DNA from: Streptomyces composti
GTDB lineage: Bacteria; Actinomycetota; Actinomycetes; Streptomycetales; Streptomycetaceae
NCBI RefSeq assembly: GCF_012034205.1
Contig: NZ_JAATEM010000003.1
Span: 210,895-274,894, forward strand
DNA: 64,000 nucleotides
Direction of reading: 5' to 3'
The notes under the pieces were generated by a model. The model did no database searches. It was not told the DNA's origin and saw only the letters and a program-made list of their open reading frames with translations. Of this stretch, positions 24,217 to 33,312 are shown in pieces. The first letter of the stretch is position 1, and every line of letters begins with the position of its first letter. The position numbers were made by a program, and so were the translations under genes.

Positions 24217-25071
24217 GTGAGTGATGAAGTAGCGCCGGGACACGTCCGCATCCGCCTCGACCTGTCCTACGACGGGACCGACTTCTCCGGCTGGGCCAAG
24301 CAGGCCGGGGGACGGCGGACCGTGCAGGGGGAGATCGAGGACGCGCTGCGCACCGTCACCCGGTCCCGGGAGACCTACGAGCTGACCGTCGCGGGACGCA
24401 CCGACGCCGGGGTGCACGCCCGGGGACAGGTGGCCCATGTGGACCTGCCCGAGAGCGTGTGGCGCGAGCACCACGAGAAGCTGCTCAAGCGCCTCGCAGG
24501 GCGGCTGCCGCGGGATGTGCGGGTGTGGGCCCTGCGCGAGGCCCCCAGCGGCTTCAACGCGCGGTTCTCGGCTATCTGGCGCCGTTACGCCTACCGGGTC
24601 ACCGACAACCCCGGAGGCGTCGACCCGCTGCTTCGCAACCACGTCCTGTGGCACGACTGGCCGCTCGACGTCGACGCCATGAACGAGGCCGCCCGCGCCC
24701 TGCTCGGCGAGCACGACTTCGCCGCGTACTGCAAGCGCCGCGAGGGCGCCACCACCATCCGCACCCTGCAGGAGCTGAGCCTGGTGCGCGGCGACGACGG
24801 CATCATCACCGCCACCGTGCGGGCGGACGCCTTCTGCCACAACATGGTGCGCTCGCTGATCGGGGCGCTGCTCTTCGTGGGCGACGGCCACCGGCCGCCG
24901 GACTGGCCGCGCAAGGTCCTGGACGCGGGCGTGCGGGACTCGGCCGTGCATGTGGTGCGGCCGCACGGGCTGACGCTGGAGGAGGTCGGCTACCCGGCGG
25001 ACGAGCTGCTGGCCGCGCGCAGCAAGGAGGCCCGCAACAAGCGGACGCTGCCGCCGCGGGGCTGCTGCTGA
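24217..25071 (+). CDS. truA: tRNA pseudouridine(38-40) synthase
   Basis: The 284-aa enzyme isomerises uridines 38-40 in the tRNA anticodon arm. The start region reads [20 protein letters not shown]. The catalytic Asp63 lies in [14 protein letters not shown], and [16 protein letters not shown] and [17 protein letters not shown] are TruA signatures. GTG start. It follows the rplQ terminator, the usual actinobacterial place. Confidence 0.96.
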   Translation: MSDEVAPGHVRIRLDLSYDGTDFSGWAKQAGGRRTVQGEIEDALRTVTRSRETYELTVAGRTDAGVHARGQVAHVDLPESVWREHHEKLLKRLAGRLPRDVRVWALREAPSGFNARFSAIWRRYAYRVTDNPGGVDPLLRNHVLWHDWPLDVDAMNEAARALLGEHDFAAYCKRREGATTIRTLQELSLVRGDDGIITATVRADAFCHNMVRSLIGALLFVGDGHRPPDWPRKVLDAGVRDSAVHVVRPHGLTLEEVGYPADELLAARSKEARNKRTLPPRGCC

Positions 25072-25174
25072 GACCCCCGGGGACCGGTGCGGGCCCCTGG
25101 ATCCGGAGATGCGCGAGGGCCGGTCCTGATCCCGTCGGGGCGGGCCGGCCCTCGGTGCGGCTGCTCCCGCGCGG

Positions 25175-26056
25175 CTACTCGTTCGCCGCTGCCGACGCCT
25201 GGGCCTCGCCCCTGCGGCGGATCTGACGGAACGTGAACTCGGCGAGGTCGTCGCCGGTCGAGAAGACGGCCTTGTCCTTGGTCGTCACGTCCTTGCCGTT
25301 GGTGAAACCGGCCAGGGTGAAGTAGGCGTAGCGGCCGTAGGAGTTGATGGTGGACCGGCACACCGCGCCGTCGCAGAACTCCTTGACCCCGCCGCCCGAC
25401 AGGGACTTGATGATGCTCTTGTTGTCGGCCTGCTTCTTGGCCTTGAGCGCCTGCGCCTCGGTGTCGAAGACCGCCACGCCGACCGTCACCGCCACGTCGT
25501 CCTTGGTGTAGCTGACGCGCATCAGGCGGGTGCAGTCGTTGTCGGTGAGCACCTTGGGCAGCGTCGCCTTGGCGGCCGACGCGCAGTTGCGGGTGTCCGC
25601 CGTGGGCCCCTTCTTGTACACCGTCTCACCCATGGTGAGTTGGGTGCCGGGGAAGAGGATGTCGGGCCCGAGCGGCGCCCGGTCCTTCTTGACGTTGGAG
25701 ATGAAGTCCTTCGGGTCCAGCGGTGGCGGCGCACTGGTGGGTGCGAACGACGGCACGGTGCTGGTCGCGCTCGGGATGTCGGCGGCGCCGGGCAGCTGGG
25801 AGGACGGGCCGCCCGCGCTCTCGTTGCCGCCGTCGGCGGACACCACGGCCAGCGCCACCGCCGTGCCTATCGCGATGGTGGCGAGCGCGCCGCCGCCTAT
25901 GAACAGCAGCCGCCGCCGTTTGGCGCGGGCCTCGGAGGCCTCGGCGAGCGCGGCCCAGTCGGGGGACTGGCCGGAGCTGCCGCTGTTCCAGGGCTGCTGA
26001 GAATGCGGTTTCCAGGGATCCCACTGTTGCTGAGAGCCCCCCTGCCCATAACTCAT
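25175..26056 (-). CDS. Single-pass membrane protein of unknown function
   Basis: The 293-aa protein has a Gln/Ser/Trp-rich cytoplasmic head of about 55 residues, an RAKRRR stop-transfer motif, one TM helix (LLFIGGGALATIAIGTAVAL), then a Ser/Pro linker and an extracytoplasmic domain. That domain has four cysteines (RNCAS, DNDCTRLM, EFCDGAVCRS) likely to pair as disulfides. I do not recognise the family. The frame is open further upstream; I chose the ATG at 26056 because of its composition and normal topology. It is convergent with truA. Confidence 0.7.
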   Translation of the reverse strand: MSYGQGGSQQQWDPWKPHSQQPWNSGSSGQSPDWAALAEASEARAKRRRLLFIGGGALATIAIGTAVALAVVSADGGNESAGGPSSQLPGAADIPSATSTVPSFAPTSAPPPLDPKDFISNVKKDRAPLGPDILFPGTQLTMGETVYKKGPTADTRNCASAAKATLPKVLTDNDCTRLMRVSYTKDDVAVTVGVAVFDTEAQALKAKKQADNKSIIKSLSGGGVKEFCDGAVCRSTINSYGRYAYFTLAGFTNGKDVTTKDKAVFSTGDDLAEFTFRQIRRRGEAQASAAANE

Positions 26057-26733
26057 GGGGCGCATCTTAGACGGGCTCCAGGGCGTGCTGGTCCGCCTCA
26101 ACGGGCCCCGGAGCCCGTAGCGTTGCGCCCGTGGTGAGGCGCAAATGCGACATCTCCGGGTGGTTGGTGCGACCGGCCGGCGGGCCCCGCGGCAGGGGGC
26201 CGGTGCGGTCCCGGACCCGCCGCCGGCGCGCGCGGCGCGGGTGACCTCGGACGGGGCCCGGACGGGTGGTCCGTGCGGTGGTGTGCGACGGACTCGCGGG
26301 CGGTCGCGGTGCCGGGTCCGATCGCGGCGGCGTCCGCGGAGCCGCTTCCGGTCGTGCATCTCACGTTCACGTTCCGGGAGGCCCGGCAGGTCCCCGCGGG
26401 GCCCGTGCTTCCCCTGTGCCTGCCGGCGGCGAGCCGGGGCCGGCGGGTGACGGCGGGTGCGCCGACCGGAGTGATCGTCGTACTGGAGCCGCTGCTCGCG
26501 CCGATGGTGCTGCCGTTCGTCTTCGCGCGCCGGTGGGGGGGCGCAGGCCGCGCTGACCGCGATGCCCGTGGCTTGTGTCGGTCGCGGTGCCGGGGAAGGT
26601 GCCGTTCGTGGTTTCCGGGGATGTGCCGGAGGCGGAGCCCCTCGTGCTTTCCGGGGCTGCCCCGGTCGGTCCTGCCGGGGTTGCCGCCGGAGCCCGCCGC
26701 ATGGACCTGCTTGCTCGCGGCCGCGGGGTGTGC

Positions 26734-26843
26734 GCGTACCGGCGCTGGGGTGCGGGCGTACCGGCGCTGGGGTGTGTGCGTACCGGCGCTGGAGTGCGGG
26801 CGTACCGGCGCTGGGGTGTGTGCGTGCCTGCGCTGGATCGCGG
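26734..26843 (+). repeat. Five-copy 22-bp tandem repeat
   Basis: Units start at 26734, 26756, 26778, 26800 and 26822. The first reads GCGTACCGGCGCTGGGGTGC plus GG. Units alternate endings GTGCGG and GTGTGT; the last unit is diverged. The 22-bp period shifts the reading frame at every unit, so it is not a protein repeat. Confidence 0.9.
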
Positions 26844-27331
26844 GCGGCGCCGGGCCGCTGCGGCTGCTGGAGACGGCCACCGGGCTGATGCTCCCGGTTC
26901 CGCTGCTCGTCGGGCCGTCGTACGAGCGCTCCCTGCTGATCGTCGTGCCCCTGCTGCTCGCCGGGGCGCGGGTACGCCGGGTCGTCGGCGCGCCGGCCCC
27001 GGACCCGGCCGGCGCCGCCGCCGCGGCTTCCGGGCCGCCCCCGCCGGGGCTCGCGCGGGTGTCGCGGCCGGCGCCGCGCGGCGTCCTCACCCTCTGTGCA
27101 CGGGCCGTGTCCGTGCCGGCCGTGCCCCCACCCCCGGACGCCGGCCGCGGCGCACTCGTCGGCGGCGGTCGGCCGCGGTGTGCCCGTCCTGGGCGGCGGC
27201 CGGCCGGTCCCCGAGGGCGTCCGCGCAGCTCCGCAGGCGCCCTGCCGCGTGACCCGTGGGTGTGCCGCAGGCAGCCCACCAGGGGCTTCAGAATCGAAGG
27301 AGTGCGTGCAGTCCGCGCAGGCCGACTCGTT

Positions 27332-27361
27332 TTGACCCGTCCGGCCGAGCGTGGGTATTCT
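27332..27361 (+). promoter_or_regulatory. Promoter for rplM-rpsI
   Basis: TTGACC (27332-27337) and TATTCT (27356-27361) are spaced by 18 nt, the best vegetative-type promoter match in the ribosomal part of the window. A start near 27368 gives a leader of about 175 nt before rplM, long enough for an L13-type autoregulatory structure. I could not assign one. Confidence 0.6.
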
Positions 27362-27542
27362 GCATGTTCGTTATGTGTATTGGCTTGCTCATTCTCACGT
27401 GAGGGGCCCTTACACCGGTCCACCGGGCCGATGACCAGCGACCAGCACGCGGCTTGCGTCACCGCAGTGCGGTCAGGGCTGTCGTGATCGCCTTCGGTGA
27501 CCTTGTCAGGACCATTCACTGAAGAAGCAAAGGCTACGAACC

Positions 27543-27986
27543 GTGCGTACGTACAGCCCCAAGCCCGGCGATGTGACGCGCCAGTGGCACGTCATCGATG
27601 CCCAGGACGTCGTCCTGGGCCGTCTGGCCTCCACTGCTGCCTCCCTCCTGCGTGGCAAGCACAAGCCGATCTACGCACCGCACGTCGACACCGGTGACTT
27701 CGTCATCATCATCAACGCCGACAAGGTGCACCTCTCCGGCAACAAGCGGACCCAGAAGATGGCGTACCGCCACTCCGGCTACCCGGGTGGTCTGCGCTCC
27801 GTCCGTTACGACGAGCTGCTCGAGAAGAACCCCGAGAAGGCCATCGAGAAGGCCGTGAAGGGCATGCTGCCCAAGAACTCCCTGGGCCGTCAGATGCTCT
27901 CGAAGCTGAAGGTCTACTCGGGCGACCAGCACCCGCACGCTGCTCAGCAGCCGGTGCCGTTCGAGATCAGCCAGGTCGCGCAGTAA
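27543..27986 (+). CDS. rplM: 50S ribosomal protein L13
   Basis: The 147-aa protein (GTG start, [20 protein letters not shown]) has [20 protein letters not shown] and the C-terminal [20 protein letters not shown]13 is an early 50S assembly protein. It pairs with rpsI 42 nt downstream as in most bacteria. Confidence 0.98.
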   Translation: MRTYSPKPGDVTRQWHVIDAQDVVLGRLASTAASLLRGKHKPIYAPHVDTGDFVIIINADKVHLSGNKRTQKMAYRHSGYPGGLRSVRYDELLEKNPEKAIEKAVKGMLPKNSLGRQMLSKLKVYSGDQHPHAAQQPVPFEISQVAQ

Positions 27987-28028
27987 GTCCGGCCACCCCC
28001 TAAGACTGAAGAGAATCTGAGGAGAATC

Positions 28029-28541
28029 GTGGCCGAGACCACTGCTGAGCAGCCGCTCGAAGAGCTTGACATCGACAGCTACACCACCGAGTCCGAGGCC
28101 CCCGTCGAGGGCGAGTACACCTCGGAGTCCATGGCGTCCCGCTTCGGCGAGCCCCAGCCGGCCGCCGGCCTGGGCCGCCGCAAGAACGCCATCGCCCGCG
28201 TCCGGATCGTCCCGGGCACCGGCAAGTGGAAGATCAACGGTCGCACCCTCGAGGACTACTTCCCGAACAAGGTGCACCAGCAGTCCGTGAACGAGCCCTT
28301 CAAGGTGCTCGAGCTCGAGGGCCGCTACGACGTCATCGCCCGCATCTCCGGCGGCGGTGTCTCCGGTCAGGCCGGTGCGCTCCGCCTGGGTGTCGCCCGT
28401 GCGCTGAACGAGGCCGACGTCGACAACAACCGCGGCCCGCTGAAGAAGGCCGGCTTCCTGCGCCGCGACGCCCGCGCGGTCGAGCGGAAGAAGGCCGGTC
28501 TGAAGAAGGCCCGCAAGGCTCCGCAGTACAGCAAGCGCTGA
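28029..28541 (+). CDS. rpsI: 30S ribosomal protein S9
   Basis: The 170-aa protein has an acidic N-terminal extension of about 45 residues ([20 protein letters not shown]), then the S9 core [20 protein letters not shown], and ends [12 protein letters not shown]. The C-terminal SKR tail contacts P-site tRNA. The extension is usual in actinobacteria. A 17-bp terminator follows. Confidence 0.97.
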   Translation: MAETTAEQPLEELDIDSYTTESEAPVEGEYTSESMASRFGEPQPAAGLGRRKNAIARVRIVPGTGKWKINGRTLEDYFPNKVHQQSVNEPFKVLELEGRYDVIARISGGGVSGQAGALRLGVARALNEADVDNNRGPLKKAGFLRRDARAVERKKAGLKKARKAPQYSKR

Positions 28542-28563
28542 GGTACGCGCCTGCCTGTACTCC

Positions 28564-28603
28564 GAACGCCCCGGCGGCACGCCACTGTGCTGCCGGGGCG
28601 TTC
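28564..28603 (+). terminator. Terminator after rpsI
   Basis: A 17-bp stem (GAACGCCCCGGCGGCAC / GTGCTGCCGGGGCGTTC, one G.U pair) with a 6-nt GCCACT loop is followed by GTGTTTC. It is one of the strongest hairpins in the window. Confidence 0.9.
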
Positions 28604-28752
28604 GTGTTTCACTGACGTGGGCGTATGACGACACCATGCGCTCAGCGGCTAATGTGATCGGATGGTCGTGCTGCCCGCCCCGGCGGGCCGCCCAGGGGCC
28701 GGGCCCGCTCCGGGTGCGGCCGGCCGCCCGGCGATGCGGAGCCGCACTCGCA

Positions 28753-28782
28753 TCGCGACCTCGCGACTCGCGACCTCGCGAC
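28753..28782 (+). repeat. Two adjacent copies of a 15-bp TCGCGA-rich repeat upstream of glmM
   Basis: TCGCGACCTCGCGAC occurs at 28753-28767 and again at 28768-28782. It contains repeated TCGCGA palindromes. It lies 73 nt before the glmM start in the otherwise gene-free interval 28604-28855, where I see no clear promoter. It could be an operator or simple slippage. Confidence 0.6.
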
Positions 28783-28855
28783 CGTCCAGCGCCTCGGCAC
28801 CCTGCCGACGTCGCCACGGCGCGGTTTCGGTACTGATGCTTCCTCAGGAGGACAA

Positions 28856-30214
28856 GTGGGACGACTCTTCGGCACGGACGGCGTGCGTGGTGTCGCCAAC
28901 GCGGACCTGACCGCGGAGATGGCCCTCGGCCTCTCCGTGGCCGCCGCGCACGTGCTGGCCGAGGCGGGCACGTTCGAAGGGCACCGGCCCACGGCGGTGG
29001 TCGGGCGCGATCCGCGCGCCTCCGGGGAGTTCCTGGAGGCCGCCGTCGTCGCCGGTCTGGCCAGCGCCGGTGTGGACGTGCTGCGGGTCGGCGTGCTGCC
29101 CACGCCCGCCGTCGCCCACCTGACCGCCGCGCTCGGCGCCGACCTCGGCGTGATGCTCTCCGCGAGCCACAACGCCATGCCCGACAACGGCATCAAGTTC
29201 TTCGCCCGCGGCGGTCACAAACTCGCCGACGAGCTGGAGGACCGCATCGAGGCCGTCTACGAGGAGCACCGCACCGGCGCGCCCTGGGACCGGCCGACCG
29301 GCGCCGGCGTGGGCCGCGTGCGGGACTACCACGAGGGCCTCGACACCTACGTCGCCCACCTCGTCGGCGTCCTGCCGAACCGGCTCGACGGGCTGAAGAT
29401 CGTCCTCGACGAGGCGCACGGCGCGGCCTCCCGGGTGTCGCCGGAGGCGTTCAGCCGGGCCGGCGCCGAGGTCGTCACCATCGGTGCCGACCCCGACGGG
29501 CTCAACATCAACGACGGCTGCGGCTCCACCCACCTGGACAAGCTCAAGGCGGCCGTCGTCGAGCACGGCGCCGACCTCGGCATCGCGCACGACGGGGACG
29601 CCGACCGCTGCCTGGCCGTCGACCACACCGGTGAGGAGGTCGACGGGGACCAGATCCTCGCCGTGCTGGCGCTGGCGCTGCGGGAGCGGGGCGCGCTGCG
29701 CTCGCAGACCGTGGTGGCGACCGTGATGTCGAACCTCGGCTTCAAGCTGGCGATGGAGCGCGAGGGCATCCAGCTGGTGCAGACGGCCGTCGGCGACCGG
29801 TACGTCCTGGAGGAGATGAAGGAGCGCGGCTACGCGCTCGGCGGCGAGCAGTCCGGGCACGTCATCGTGCTGGACCACGCCACCACCGGCGACGGCACGC
29901 TCACCGGCCTGCTGCTGGCCGCGCGGGTCGCCCAGACCGGCCGCACGCTGCGCGACCTGGCCGCGGTGATGGAGCGGCTGCCGCAGGTGCTGATCAACGT
30001 CCCGGACGTGGACAAGTCCCGGGTGAAGACCTCGCCGGAGCTCGCGGCGGCCGTGGCGGAGGCGGAGCGGGAGCTCGGCGAGACCGGACGGGTGCTGCTG
30101 CGCCCCTCCGGGACCGAGCCGCTGGTCCGGGTCATGGTCGAGGCGGCCGACAGCGACCAGGCCCGCACCGTCGCCGGCCGGCTGGCCGATGCGGTGAAGT
30201 CCGCGCTGGGCTAG
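28856..30214 (+). CDS. glmM: Phosphoglucosamine mutase
   Basis: The 452-aa enzyme converts glucosamine-6-phosphate to glucosamine-1-phosphate on the way to UDP-GlcNAc. [11 protein letters not shown] is the start. The phosphoserine is Ser104 in [12 protein letters not shown], with the metal loop HDGDADRCL and the phosphate-binding [17 protein letters not shown] start after CAGGAGGAC. It acts directly after glmS, which lies 3.1 kb downstream. A hairpin separates it from convergent coaA. Confidence 0.96.
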   Translation: MGRLFGTDGVRGVANADLTAEMALGLSVAAAHVLAEAGTFEGHRPTAVVGRDPRASGEFLEAAVVAGLASAGVDVLRVGVLPTPAVAHLTAALGADLGVMLSASHNAMPDNGIKFFARGGHKLADELEDRIEAVYEEHRTGAPWDRPTGAGVGRVRDYHEGLDTYVAHLVGVLPNRLDGLKIVLDEAHGAASRVSPEAFSRAGAEVVTIGADPDGLNINDGCGSTHLDKLKAAVVEHGADLGIAHDGDADRCLAVDHTGEEVDGDQILAVLALALRERGALRSQTVVATVMSNLGFKLAMEREGIQLVQTAVGDRYVLEEMKERGYALGGEQSGHVIVLDHATTGDGTLTGLLLAARVAQTGRTLRDLAAVMERLPQVLINVPDVDKSRVKTSPELAAAVAEAERELGETGRVLLRPSGTEPLVRVMVEAADSDQARTVAGRLADAVKSALG

Positions 30215-30233
30215 CCCGCCGCCCGGACCGATG

Positions 30234-30271
30234 ACGCGGCACCGCTTCCCCGGAGGGAAGTGCTGCCGCGT
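30234..30271. terminator. Bidirectional terminator between glmM and coaA
   Basis: A 17-nt imperfect inverted repeat (ACGCGGCACCGCTTCCC / GGGAAGTGCTGCCGCGT; one G.U and one mismatch) with a 4-nt loop sits between the convergent stops. Confidence 0.75.
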
Positions 30272-30283
30272 CGTGCTTTCCCC

Positions 30284-31273
30284 CTACAGCTTGCGCAGAC
30301 TGAGGCGCTGGACCTTGTGGTCCGGGCCCTTGCGCAGTACCAGGGTGGCCCGGCCCCGGGTAGGGGCGATGTTCTCGACCAGGTTCGGCTCGTTGATGGT
30401 CCGCCACATGGTGCGGGCGTAGTCCAGGGCCTCCTCCTCGGAGACCTGCGTGTACTTGCGGAAGTACGAGGACGGGTTCTGGAACGCGGTCTCGCGCAGC
30501 CGCTTGAAGCGGTCGAGGTACCAGCGCTCGATGTCCTCGGTGCGGGCGTCCACGTACACGCTGAAGTCGAAGTAGTCGGCGAGACCGACCCGGGTGCGCC
30601 CGTCCTTGCCCGGGAGGGCCGGCTGCAGGACGTTCAGCCCCTCGACGATTAGGATGTCCGGCCGGCGCACCACGAGCTTCTCGTCCGGCACGATGTCGTA
30701 CTTCAGATGCGAGTACACCGGCGCGGTGACCTCGTCCTTGCCGGCCTTGATGTCGGCGACGAACCGGGTGAGCGCACGGCGGTCGTACGACTCGGGGAAG
30801 CCCTTGCGCGACATCAGACCGCGGGCCTGGAGCTCCTTGGTCGGCAGCAGGAACCCGTCCGTGGTCACCCGCTCGACCCGGGGGTGCTCGGGCCAGCGCG
30901 ACAGCAGGGCCCGCAGCAGGCGGGCCACGGTCGACTTGCCGACGGCGACGGAACCGGCGACCCCTATGACGAACGGCGTGCCCGACTGGGAGCCCTGCTC
31001 GCCCAGGAAGGTGTTCAGGGCCCCGCGCAGCCCGTCGGTGGCCTTGACGTAGAGATTGAGCAGCCGGGACAGCGGGAGGTAGATGTCCCGCACCTCGTCG
31101 AGGTCGATGACGTCACCGAGTCCGCGCAGCTGCTCGACCTCCTCGGCGGTGAGCGGCAGCGGCGTCTTGTCGCGCAGCGCACTCCACTCGGCACGGGTGA
31201 GATCGACGTAGGGAGTCGTCTCCGGCCGCTGCCGGTGGGCGCTCCGGGATGTCGAGGAGACCTGTGAGATCAC
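30284..31273 (-). CDS. coaA: Pantothenate kinase, type I
   Basis: The 329-aa enzyme phosphorylates pantothenate, the first step of CoA synthesis. The P-loop GSVAVGKS is at 107-114. Other type I signatures are [29 protein letters not shown] and [16 protein letters not shown] start at 31273. The length matches other actinobacterial CoaA. It is convergent with glmM and starts facing a 676-nt divergent interval. Confidence 0.96.
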   Translation of the reverse strand: MISQVSSTSRSAHRQRPETTPYVDLTRAEWSALRDKTPLPLTAEEVEQLRGLGDVIDLDEVRDIYLPLSRLLNLYVKATDGLRGALNTFLGEQGSQSGTPFVIGVAGSVAVGKSTVARLLRALLSRWPEHPRVERVTTDGFLLPTKELQARGLMSRKGFPESYDRRALTRFVADIKAGKDEVTAPVYSHLKYDIVPDEKLVVRRPDILIVEGLNVLQPALPGKDGRTRVGLADYFDFSVYVDARTEDIERWYLDRFKRLRETAFQNPSSYFRKYTQVSEEEALDYARTMWRTINEPNLVENIAPTRGRATLVLRKGPDHKVQRLSLRKL

Positions 31274-31949
31274 AGTCCATTGTTAACGCTGTTCGAACCC
31301 GATGGCGGGTGGGGTGTGTCACGTCGGCGCCCGCCCCCACCGGGCCCACCGGACCGGGCCTCCTCTCGCGCGGTCCGTACTTCCCCCTCGGCCAGGTGGA
31401 GGCGATGCCGGGAACCGCTCACGCGGACATGCATGGCGCGGGCCTGAAGCGGTGCCGGGGTGCTGCGGGGCATGCCGGTGCCTTCTTGCCCGGCATGCCC
31501 CGCATCCCTTCCCCCTGGCGACGCGTTCCCCCGGTCGCTGGTCGATGGGTGCGTGAGCGGAGTGGTGAGATCCGTTCAGGCGCGGCGAAACTGTAGGCAT
31601 CGATCCGAGGGGGAGGGAAGGGGAGGCGCCCGGCCGCGTGCGGGGCGGGCGGCCTGATCCTTTCCCTCGGGCGACAGTTGCCTCGGCTCACCAACGCTGC
31701 GCAGACCAAGGGGCGCTTGTGAAGGTTTCGTGACCGAAGGGCGGAGACGGTGGCCGCCGGTCGGTGAAAGTCGGCCGAGAGTCGACGGTACGCGGGCGAT
31801 GCGCCGGGGCGTGGGCCGGTTTCAAGATCACGTCGGTGTCACGTTCGCATACCGGGTGGTCTCTCTGTTGATCATCTGTGGGGATTCTGCGCCTAGGGTG
31901 CGCGCACCATCATGCGGAGTTCTCCGCACCAGTGAAGAGAGAGCCGACA
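31274..31949. other. Divergent intergenic interval between coaA and a lipoprotein gene, with a long hairpin
   Basis: No credible gene is seen in 676 nt. A perfect 15-bp hairpin (TGCGGGGCATGCCGG / CCGGCATGCCCCGCA, 11-nt loop) lies at 31464-31504. A TTGATC...TAGGGT pair at 31868-31899 (20-nt spacing) may be the lipoprotein gene's promoter. A terminator-like hairpin between two divergent genes is unexplained; it could end an unannotated small RNA. Confidence 0.5.
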
Positions 31950-32729
31950 GTGAAGCCCACATCCGTCCGCCGTACCGCCCTGGCCGCCTCCGCCGCCGCC
32001 CTCACCCTGCTGGTCACCGCCTGCGGTGGCGACGGGGAGAAGGCCGACGAGGGCAAGGGTGCCTCCGAGCCGACCGCGGCGCCCGCCCCCGCGGCGAAGG
32101 CGCTGACCGGCGCAGAGCTGGAGAAGGCCGCTCTGGCGCAGTCGGACGTCGAGAAGGGCAAGGTCGCCGCCGAGGTCCCGGCGAGCGACGACCTCACCGC
32201 GGACCAGGTGAAGGCCGAGGACGGGGCCTGCCTGCCGCTGGCCCGTGCGCAGGCGGGCGTCGCGCAGGGCGACCCGGCGGCGACGGCGAAGCGCTCGTGG
32301 ACCGGCGAGCCGAAGAAGCCCGCCGCGGACACCGACCCCGAGGAGGCCCTCGGGGCGGCCCTGGACGTCTCGAAGATGCTGATCACCCTCGCCTCGTACG
32401 AGGACGGCGGCGCGGAGAAGGCCATGAAGGGCCTGAGCGCCGCGGCCGAGAAGTGCACCGGCGGCTTCAAGACCACCACGAGCGGCGAGAAGCTGGAGAT
32501 CGCCAAGGTCGCCACGACCGCCGCGCCGAAGGGCGGCGACGAGAGCGCGGCCATCACGCTCACTCTGGCGGCCGAAGGCGGGCTCGAGGCCCCGAACAAG
32601 GTCGTCGCCGTCCGCAAGGGCTCGACCGTGGTGACCTTCACCGTCGTGAACCTGGCGGCGATGGCCGACGGCAAGGACTTCGAGGTGCCCGCGGACGTGG
32701 TGGACGCGCAGGTGTCCAAGCTCGGCTGA
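31950..32729 (+). CDS. Secreted lipoprotein of unknown function
   Basis: The 259-aa precursor starts at GTG (MKPTSVRRTALAASAAALTL), with lipobox LVTAC; lipidated Cys is residue 25. An Ala/Pro/Glu linker precedes a domain from about residue 65 containing LTGAELEKAALAQSDVEKGK and two further cysteines. The frame is open upstream to 31878, but the signal peptide and GAGAGAGCC upstream favour 31950. Family not recognised; such small lipoproteins often bind ligands or act in cell-envelope sensing, which is inference. Confidence 0.75.
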   Translation: MKPTSVRRTALAASAAALTLLVTACGGDGEKADEGKGASEPTAAPAPAAKALTGAELEKAALAQSDVEKGKVAAEVPASDDLTADQVKAEDGACLPLARAQAGVAQGDPAATAKRSWTGEPKKPAADTDPEEALGAALDVSKMLITLASYEDGGAEKAMKGLSAAAEKCTGGFKTTTSGEKLEIAKVATTAAPKGGDESAAITLTLAAEGGLEAPNKVVAVRKGSTVVTFTVVNLAAMADGKDFEVPADVVDAQVSKLG

Positions 32730-32736
32730 CGTGCGT

Positions 32737-33183
32737 TCAGGGGCGGGGAGGCCGGGGCTCGCCGACGCCCTCCCCGCCCGCCTCGGCGAGCAGCTCCGCC
32801 GTCTCGGTGTGCCCGCCCTCCCGGGCCCACTCCAGGGCGGTGCGGCCGGTGCCGTGGTCCTCGCGGAGGTTCGGGTCGGCGCCGTGCGCGAGCAGTTCGC
32901 GTACGGCGCCGATGTGTCCCCAGCACGCGGCCGCGCACAGCGGTGTGCCCTCCGAGCCGGCCCCGCCGCTCTCGGTGTCCGGGCGGGCGCCGGCGCTCAG
33001 CAGCAGGCGGGCGATCTGCGCGTGTCCGCTCACGGCGGCCAGATAGAGCGGCGTCGCGCCCTCGCCGCCGGGGTGCTCCGGGTCGGCGCCGGCTCGCAGC
33101 GCCGCGCGCACTCCGGCCGTGTCGCCCACGACGATCGCGTCCACGAGACGCCGGGTGAGTTTCTTGCGCCGACGGTGGTTCAT
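32737..33183 (-). CDS. Ankyrin-repeat protein
   Basis: The 148-aa protein consists of about four ankyrin repeats. Consensus pieces are GATPLYLAAVSGHAQIARLL, GTPLCAAACWGHIGAVRELL, AHGADPNLREDHGTGRTALE and AREGGHTETAELL. A basic head (MNHRRRKKLTRRLVDAIVVG) precedes them. It has no signal peptide, so it is probably a cytosolic protein-binding scaffold. It is convergent with the lipoprotein gene (7 nt apart) and divergent from glmS. Confidence 0.85.
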   Translation of the reverse strand: MNHRRRKKLTRRLVDAIVVGDTAGVRAALRAGADPEHPGGEGATPLYLAAVSGHAQIARLLLSAGARPDTESGGAGSEGTPLCAAACWGHIGAVRELLAHGADPNLREDHGTGRTALEWAREGGHTETAELLAEAGGEGVGEPRPPRP

Positions 33184-33312
33184 GGCGGCCGAGGCTACCC
33201 CGAGCCGTGACTCGGGGAAGGTCCCGCCGGCCGTTCGTACGGTAGTGGGAATTTCCGATTCCGGGCAGGTGGAGGCCGATCCGGGTGGCTGACGGGCCAT
33301 AGGGTGCCCTGT

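Larger units (their letters stand above)
26273..27487 (+). pseudogene. Possible decayed or repeat-expanded membrane protein gene
   Basis: A single frame stays open for 404 codons, but only two parts look coding. The first is about 26273-26545 (ending VIVVLEPLLAPMVLPFVFAR). The second is about 26850-27010 (LLETATGLMLPVPLLVGPSY and a second hydrophobic stretch). Both have strong G/C third positions and TM-like segments. Between them lie Arg/Cys-rich low-complexity sequence and a 22-bp tandem repeat not divisible by three. I do not recognise the product. It may be a degraded gene, or noncoding. The flanks 26057-26272 and 27488-27542 hold no gene that I see. Confidence 0.25.

Noticed and set aside
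26734..26843. CRISPR-like array
   Set aside because: Units are contiguous with no unique spacers, so it is a simple tandem repeat. The same holds for the arrays at 43691 and 52694.
26098..27519. Minus-strand 473-codon open frame between truA and rplM
   Set aside because: Pro/Arg/Thr-rich with frame-shifted reading of the 22-bp repeat; no motif and weaker third-position signal than the plus frame.
33184..33312. glmS ribozyme-type leader
   Set aside because: The gap is only 129 nt and shows no recognisable ribozyme core; such ribozymes are typical of Firmicutes.
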